Positions 58,149 to 64,000 of a stretch of DNA of 64,000 nucleotides are shown in pieces; within the stretch, counting starts at the first letter, position 1; the number at the start of each line of letters is the position of its first letter. The stretch covers positions 372,001 to 436,000 of the forward strand of contig MU867075.1 of NCBI GenBank assembly GCA_033725935.1, in the 5' to 3' direction. The notes below the pieces were generated by a model. That model searched no databases. It worked only from the letters and a program-made list of their open reading frames with translations, and had not been told where the DNA came from. This DNA comes from Cladorrhinum sp. PSN259. Lineage: Eukaryota > Ascomycota > Sordariomycetes > Sordariales > Podosporaceae. The position numbers were made by a program, and so were the translations under genes.

Positions 58149-58822
58149 ATGGCCGCTCCCGCATCCAAGACCATCGGTGACCTCAACGGCAAATGGGTTC
58201 TTGTACGTTCTGTTCTAGCTTTGCGCTCTCCAATCCTCTATCTTCCCTCCTCCTCCTTCTCCTAACCAAAGCCCCGTGTAAACAGAACAAGACCATCTCC
58301 TCCCCCGTCGAGCCAGCCCTCGCCCTCCAGGGCGTCGGCTGGGTGACCCGCAAGATGGTCGGCCTCGCAACCGTAACCCTCGACATCAATCAGTTCACGG
58401 CCCCCCCTTCCCCTCCCGCTGAGCCCTCCGGAACCCCCGTCACCCACATCGAGATCGAGCAGACCGGCACCGGCGGCATGAAGGGCTCCACCGAGAAGCG
58501 CTGTGCCGACAACGAGTTCCGCGACCACTCCGACTGGCTCTTCGGCCACGTCAAGGGCCAGTCCCGCTGGATCAAGACCGAGGAGATTACCGACGAGTTC
58601 CTGAAGCAGGGCTGGCTCGAGGGCGACGAGGAGAAGACCGGCCCCAAGGGCGAGTCCCACTTCCTCAGCCACGTCGAGAGCTACGACAACGGCTGGACCG
58701 CCACTCAGATCTGGGGCTTCAAGCTCGACAAGGAGGGCAAGAGACGGTATGCCCGCAACATTGTTATCGCCAAGGGCAGCGAGAGGGTCGAGTTGAACTT
58801 GTGGTATGATTACCAAGAGTAA
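58149..58822 (+). CDS. Small conserved-looking fungal protein, lipocalin/calycin-like
   Basis: Exons are 58149-58202 and 58286-58822 (83-bp intron, GTACGT donor, AACAG acceptor, phase 0), giving 196 residues. The start MAAPASKTIGDLNGKWVLNK resembles the first strand of lipocalin-type barrels (GxW motif: GKW at residues 14-16). The rest alternates strands with Trp/Tyr-rich turns (QGVGWVTRK, YDNGWTATQIWGF, VELNLWYDYQE), as expected for a small beta-barrel that could bind a hydrophobic ligand. No secretion signal, so it is probably cytosolic. Codon use is strongly biased to C-ending codons, suggesting high expression. Ligand and role unknown; the fold assignment is inference from pattern. Confidence 0.75.
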
Positions 58823-59510
58823 ATCAGGGGGATCGTTTTAAGGAGGGGGTAGAAGATGAAAGGTTTTTGTGGTGCGGCAAGCTATGTCTCCTTTTTTATT
58901 TTGTGCTGGTTTGATGCATCTGATGTTACTGGTAAATCCTCCCAACTAAAAGGGTTGGATAATGCAGTTGGCTTTCCTTTGCGAGGGGGACGATTATGGG
59001 AGGAGTATTGCTTATCCTTTTTACAAAATTTAAACCTCGCATTATAGATTGCCACTGGACTATTCGGAAACTCAAGAATAATAAGCACCAAGTACCATCT
59101 TTTTGATATCGCCATACGCTGTGATACTGAACTGCCAACTTTATGTTTGTGGAAAACAGGAAGCTTCGGAAACGCGAGCCTCGAGGAGAGCCTTGAACTA
59201 GTATATCCCTCTCAGTCTCCCGTGGGTATGGCTTACCTCGCTCTTATAGTACCCAAAATACCCCCCTTTCCATGTTGAATCCCCTATTTTGACTGGGATG
59301 AAATTATGCCGTGCACGAGATATGCGATGGGCATCCCCTGCCGTCCCACCCAACGCCATGTTTAATGATAACGATTTTCCCCTCCCGGACCGAAACTGGC
59401 ACACTGTTCTTTTCTTCGGGGTTCCTCTACGCCAATGTCTCGCGTAGAATAGCGTGCCATTTTCAACCTTCCTCTTTGAGCTTTTGCCAACCCGCACCAA
59501 TAGCCACTGA
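58823..59510. other. Convergent 3' intergenic region (lipocalin-like / CBS gene)
   Basis: 688 bp between facing stop codons. T-rich 3' UTR-like sequence; no gene seen. Confidence 0.6.
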
Positions 59511-60084
59511 CTAAGCCGGTCTCCGCTTGACAAACTCTTCGAGGTCCTCTCTTGTCGCAACACCCAGCACAAATCGTCTGTTGTCGTCGGTAATAACGGC
59601 AAAGTCCTGCTTCTGTCCGCCGGTCTCGACGCCCTCGAAGAAAGCCTCCAGCTCCTCCAGTGGAGTGTCCATAGAAATGACTCTATAGCGTGTGCCCTTG
59701 CGCTGGAAGCGCGTCATAGCGGTGCGAACCTCATCCTCCGGCTTGACTTTTCCTTGTTCAAGCAGTGAGTGAAGGTGAGGAATGGAGATGTAGCCGAGCA
59801 GGGCGCGGTTGGTGGACGAGACGACGGTCAGGTGGGTGTAGTCGCGCTCAAAAGCCGAGAGAAGGGCAACAGAGACGGAATCGCTTGGTGTGAGGGAGAG
59901 GGCCGCAGGTGGGTCGAGGTCTTCCACTGTTGCCTGTATGAATTGGAATAAGGGTCGTTAGTTTGAGAGAGTTCTGTTGGTGTACGAGATTATGGTGATG
60001 ATGATGCGATCTTACCCCACGATACCGGGAAGCCCATTTCGAGACAAAAGGTTGTTCGGAAGGCTGTGACATTATTTCTGCCAT
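59511..60084 (-). CDS. Small CBS-domain protein
   Basis: Exons are 60084-60016 and 59933-59511 (82-bp intron, GTAAGA donor, ATACAG acceptor, phase 0), giving 163 residues. The protein is essentially one tandem CBS pair: the first motif spans about residues 23-80 (VSVALLSAFERDYTHLTVV, then LLGYISIPHLHSLL) and the second about 92-158 (YRVISMDTPLEEL, then FAVITDDNRRFVLGVATRE). CBS pairs bind adenosine nucleotides and regulate partner proteins. No enzymatic domain is attached, so a regulatory or adaptor role is likely. The partner is unknown. Confidence 0.85.
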
Positions 60085-61151
60085 TTTAGGGGCGTAGAGA
60101 GGTTGACAGGAGTGTTAAAAATTGGTAGGTCTTCTTGTACTTTAAAAGCTTATTCCTTCGCCCACGTTGTTGGTGCGACTCAAAAGTTTTATTATACGGC
60201 GTAAGAGTTGAGGTCACTCTGGCTCCCTTGTTCAACGCTCGGTGAGTAACCTGAGCGGTGACCCCGCTGCGGCCAATCACATGCCAATTAGCTAATTCTG
60301 GTAGGTGGTGGGGGTTTTTGGATCGTGGGATGAACCGTGCAGCGTCCAAGAAGATGGGGGGCATGGGGCGGGTGGATTTGTCTTCAAGGTTTCTGTTCCC
60401 CGGACACGCCGGGGCCGTGGTGGGTCTTTTATAGCATCAATTGCTCCGAAATTTCGGGAGGGGACCGGGAAGACTGCCGGACAGAATTGATAATAGGTAT
60501 TCTGGTCAATTGGGGATGCAAAACGCCAATCAGTCAATTGGAGATCATTGAATCAACGTTTAAGTGCCAAGCTGTCAGTATTGGCCAAAGACGGTTAGGA
60601 AGTACGGCGTAGACCCCACCAACCCAACGATGTCACTTCCCGTGGTATCCGATGTCGTCACTGCACTGACTGGATTCCATCGCATTGGTTGAAACCAGCT
60701 GCGAACAGGAAGAGCCTGAGTACGAGCCGTAGCAGCTAATCCTTAGTAAGGGCAAGTGTAACCTTTCCCTGGATGGATGAACGGCCCTGAAGGTAATAAA
60801 CCGGGATGTTGAAGCTGTCCATCCTTTCCGCCCGGAACAGAGGAGACAAGGGGGGTTTACTATAGCTGTCATCCACCCCAGCAGCAGCACTTATCTCCGT
60901 GATTCCTGTTTCGCCGTTCCAACTTCTTTTAATCTACCTAATTCGCTCACTCTTCATCCCTTCAACCTCTCGTGATACATCTCTGTACGAGATACCAAGG
61001 TTGATTTCCTTTCTTCGACCTCAAAGCCTCTCCCTCAATTTCATTCTGCATAGGCCGGTAAGCTCGGATCTTTGAGACCCTAGGAATACCTTCTTTTTTA
61101 CAGCGCAACTTACACACCACCAACTTCCAGGTAACGGTTCGTTTCACCAAG
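60085..61151. promoter_or_regulatory. Divergent promoter CBS protein / phosphate carrier
   Basis: 1067 bp between start codons, no gene seen. CT-rich leader DNA precedes the phosphate carrier from about 60900. Confidence 0.55.
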
Positions 61152-62367
61152 ATGTCGCCGTTATTCCCCAACCTGGAGCTTCTCCAGCAGACCTTCACTA
61201 GTCCTCTGTCGCAGTCCAAGCCGACCGTGACGTCTACAACGACTGGTCGTACGCCTTACGAAGCTCGGATGGACCTCTACCCCGCCTACTCGATTGCCGA
61301 CGATACCAAGAACAAAGCGAAGAAACTTAGTGCAGAGGCTGCCAAAGAGTTCGAGGCTGCTGCTTCTAAAGCTCGTCCCAAATCTGGCCACATCGAGCTA
61401 TATTCTGGTCAATACTATGCTGCCTGCACTTTTGGCGGTCTCCTTGCGTGCGGCTTGACCCATACCGCAGTTACCCCTCTGGATCTCGTCAAGGTCCAGC
61501 GCCAGATCGACTCAAAGCTATACAAGAGCAACACCCAAGCCTGGGGCAAGATTTATCGTAGCCATGGCGTCCGTGGCATCTTCACCGGTTGGAGCCCGAC
61601 CTTTTTTGGATACTCTGCTCAAGGTGCCTTCAAGTATGGCTGGTATGAATACTTCAAGAAGACCTACTCGGATCTCGCGGGCCCTGAGACAGCAACGAAG
61701 TACAAGACGGCATTGTATCTTTCTGCCTCGGCTTCTGCTGAGTTCCTTGCCGACATTGCCCTCTGTCCATTTGAAGCCATCAAGGTCCGCATGCAAGGCT
61801 CCATCCCGTCGCCCTACACGGGCACACTCCACGGTCTCAAGACCATTACGGCTGCTGAAGGTGTTTCAGGGCTGTACAAGGGACTGTATCCTCTTTGGGG
61901 AAGACAGATTCCTTATACCATGATGAAGTTTGCTTCTTTTGAGACCATTGTTGAAATGATCTACGATCGTCTTCCTAGAAAGAAGGACGACTACAGCAAG
62001 GTTGCTCAGACAGGCGTGTCATTCACGGCTGGTTATCTGGCAGGCATTCTTTGTGCCATTGTTTCTCACCCTGCCGATGTCATGGTCAGTAAGTTGAATG
62101 CGTATCGCAAGCCAGGAGAGGGGTTCGGCACTGTGACGTCGAGAATCTACAGCGACATTGGATTCCGTGGGCTCTGGAATGGGCTTCCCCTGAGAATTGT
62201 CATGATTGGTACCTTGACTGGCCTCCAGTGGATGATCTATGTGAGTAATTTCATGCCAAAATGTGACGGATGAACCTGTTATACTGACCCATGAGCAGGA
62301 CTACTTCAAGATCTACATGGGCTTCCCGACCACCGGTGGCTCGGCCCCCGAGAAAAAGGACTCATGA
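61152..62367 (+). CDS. Mitochondrial phosphate carrier (SLC25A3/Mir1/PIC type)
   Basis: Imports inorganic phosphate with H+ across the inner mitochondrial membrane for ATP synthesis. Exons are 61152-62240 and 62299-62367 (58-bp intron, GTGAGT donor, CTGAC branch, AGCAG acceptor), giving 385 residues. Three mitochondrial-carrier repeats begin with PLDLVKVQRQ (about residue 112), PFEAIKVRMQ (about 207) and HPADVMVSKLN (about 312); the last variant is characteristic of phosphate carriers. GHIELYSGQYYAACTFGG before repeat one is also family-typical. The N-terminal 80-residue extension, rich in Ser/Thr/Lys/Ala, is longer than in yeast Mir1. The last exon adds only 22 residues. Confidence 0.95.
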
Positions 62368-63325
62368 ATTTCGAGATGATCATAGCCACGGTATAATGTT
62401 GTTTCTTTTGTCGTCATCATGTACCTGTTTCTGTAGTCGTTAGTGTCACTTTTTTGTTACAAAAGGGGATTCTGGGGTCGTTTCGAGGGTTCGAGATGTA
62501 AATCGGATTGCAACAACAAGATGAAGGCATCGTCGGATTTCCCGAAGAGTTTAAGCTAGCATATGTCTTGTTTGTGTTTCGTTTTATCATTTCATTCTCA
62601 TGAGGTTAATGAAGGCAATACGCGTACAGGCTGATAAAATTGCAAGGCGGAGCCATGGAGGCAGTGTTGATGGGTGAAATTCCAATCCATGTTTGAGCTG
62701 AACGTGCGGGGCGGCCCGTTTTGAAACCCCAGGGCTGCCTGCATCAGTGCTTGTTATGCACTGGACTCGACAAACGCGTGTTCTAGTGGGGTTTTAGAAG
62801 GCTTAGCACCAATGCCTGCTGTATATTCTGTGACCAATGGCATCGCAAGAGACCGGTTGTGCAACTTTATGGCCGACCCCGCCACCATATGCCATCGTCA
62901 TCAACAACCCTGTTTTCTGGCATCAACACGGAAGCCTCCAACGGAACGAACATTAAGCCACGGGACTCCAGCGGACGAAGCTTCAGACCCCGTTGTTTTC
63001 ACGACTTTATTATCATTGCCTATACCAAAAACCTATCCGCGTATAAACACGGCTCTCATTGGCCGACTGTCTCCGTTCGCACCTACTTGCAGTAGCTCCT
63101 TGACTTACCTGCGACCTTATCCATACCTGAAGATAGAAGAAAAAGAATCGAGTTCATTTCAAGAAAAGAATATCTGATAAACTCTCTCACACTTACCTTC
63201 TACCTGAAATTCCCATAAATCAACTCAAGATTGTCACTCACTGGTTATTTCTCATTCCTCACCCTTCCCAAACAGGAAGTTCACATCATACGTAATACCT
63301 ACGATACATACCACCTTTATTCAAC
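62368..63325. other. Intergenic region (carrier 3' UTR and glycosyltransferase promoter)
   Basis: 958 bp. Short open frames near 62812-63177 lack domain content. CT- and CA-rich leader sequence is present from about 63180. Confidence 0.6.
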
Positions 63326-64000
63326 ATGACCTTGACAGAGGGCAAAGATCCGCGCAGGACGAACGCCGTCCCCATCGCAGAAGAGCTCGACGTCAATGAT
63401 CAATCCGACCTCGACGTACCACCTCCTGCCTACGGCGACAGCCTTGACCAGCTTCAGCTCTCACAAGCAGGGTTTGCTGCCGATGCAGCCATCACGTCAA
63501 ATGGACGCATCAACATCAACATCTCCGAAAAGAACAGACGCCTTTCACAGTTACTTGCCCCCGCTATCAGTAATCAGTTGTCAGCATCACACTCACTCCC
63601 TTCCGGTCCTTTACCACCGCCATATATCCCACCCAGTCTAGGCGGCTTACCTGGCCAGACACCACCGCCCCGTTTGAATGTCGTCATACAAATTGTTGGC
63701 TCGAGAGGCGATGTTCAGCCCTTCATTGCACTCGGCCAAGTACTACGAGATACCTACGGCCACAGAGTGCGAGTAGCCACACATCCGACATTCAAGAAGT
63801 TCGTCCAAGAGAATGGACTCGAGTTCTTCGATATCGGAGGCGACCCAGCTGAGCTCATGGCATTCATGGTCAAGCATCCCGGCTTGATGCCTGGATTTGA
63901 TGCGATTAAAACCGGAGAGATCACTAGGAGACGACGGGGCATCGAGGATATGCTGAAAGGATGCTGGCGGAGTTGTATCGAGGCTGGTGATGGCAGCAAT
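63326..64000 (+). CDS. Sterol/UDP-glucosyltransferase-like protein (3'-partial)
   Basis: The frame starts at ATG 63326 and is open to the window end (225 codons so far), so no stop is visible. The N-terminal 110 residues are Pro/Ser/Leu-rich and include LSQAGFAADAAITSNGRIN and a PPPAYGD motif, a layout seen in many ascomycete sterol-glucosyltransferase-type proteins. The GT28-type N-terminal Rossmann half then begins: RLNVVIQIVGSRGDVQPF (about residues 115-132), with VRVATHPTFKKFV and FFDIGGDPAELMAFMV. In the family this domain binds the acceptor, while the UDP-glucose site lies in the part outside the window. Related to Atg26-type enzymes, but without the PH/GRAM domains in the visible part. 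Confidence 0.85.
   Translation, partial: MTLTEGKDPRRTNAVPIAEELDVNDQSDLDVPPPAYGDSLDQLQLSQAGFAADAAITSNGRININISEKNRRLSQLLAPAISNQLSASHSLPSGPLPPPYIPPSLGGLPGQTPPPRLNVVIQIVGSRGDVQPFIALGQVLRDTYGHRVRVATHPTFKKFVQENGLEFFDIGGDPAELMAFMVKHPGLMPGFDAIKTGEITRRRRGIEDMLKGCWRSCIEAGDGSN

Noticed and set aside
6182..62367. Idea that PI-PLC, VTC4 and the phosphate carrier form a phosphate-metabolism cluster
   Set aside because: They are tens of kilobases apart with unrelated housekeeping genes between them and no shared motif seen; co-location looks accidental.
1..64000. Transposons, CRISPR arrays, RIP-mutated AT-rich islands, secondary-metabolite clusters
   Set aside because: No transposase, reverse transcriptase, terminal repeats, spaced direct repeats, PKS/NRPS genes or long TpA-rich blocks were visible. 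Simple repeats found are microsatellites only.

Overview
The window is nuclear DNA from a filamentous ascomycete (Pezizomycotina), most likely a sordariomycete. Almost every gene is split by short introns of 48-180 bp with GT(A/G)NGT-type donors, CTAAC or CTGAC branch sites and NAG acceptors. Encoded proteins include PEX1, a VTC4-type polyphosphate polymerase, a fungal cystathionine gamma-synthase with a long N-terminal extension, and an OTT_1508-like deaminase. Promoters are rich in CT tracts. All gene models below were spliced by hand; every complete model has a coding length divisible by three. The species cannot be named from sequence alone.

Layout. 1-2.6 kb: 3' part of a Ser/Pro-rich disordered protein. 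2.6-6.2 kb: non-coding, with a 10-N assembly gap beside long C and G runs. 6.2-8.7 kb: phosphoinositide-specific phospholipase C. 8.7-16.4 kb: sparsely coding, holding a 59-residue zinc-ribbon-like gene (11.4-11.7 kb) and possible degraded coding sequence (13.7-15.0 kb). 16.4-18.9 kb: RhoGAP protein. 20.6-22.1 kb: mitoribosomal protein mS29/DAP3, convergent with MCM7 (22.5-25.1 kb, minus). MCM7 shares a 575-bp divergent promoter with PEX1 (25.7-29.5 kb). 29.9-33.3 kb: WDR6/Trm734-like WD40 protein (minus), divergent from hexokinase (34.1-36.3 kb). 36.4-39.3 kb: OTT_1508-like deaminase (minus). 39.7-41.0 kb: Rmt2 arginine methyltransferase (minus), divergent from VTC4 (42.0-44.5 kb). 45.6-47.3 kb: cystathionine gamma-synthase, convergent with ALG12 (47.5-49.3 kb, minus), which is divergent from F-actin capping protein beta (49.7-50.7 kb). 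52.1 kb: tRNA-Gly(GCC). 55.4-56.7 kb: NAD-dependent epimerase-like SDR. 58.1-58.8 kb: small lipocalin-like protein. 59.5-60.1 kb: small CBS-domain protein (minus). 61.2-62.4 kb: mitochondrial phosphate carrier. 63.3 kb to the edge: start of a sterol-glucosyltransferase-like protein.

Most genes are unrelated housekeeping loci. No secondary-metabolite cluster, intact transposon or CRISPR array is visible. The most interesting items are the deaminase gene and its interrupted 3' end, the unannotated-looking zinc-ribbon mini-gene, a hidden hexokinase first exon with a possible internal promoter, and the MCM7/PEX1 promoter, which carries cell-cycle-type motifs and fatty-acid-type motifs together. 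None of these is shown to be a new system; each is a testable lead.
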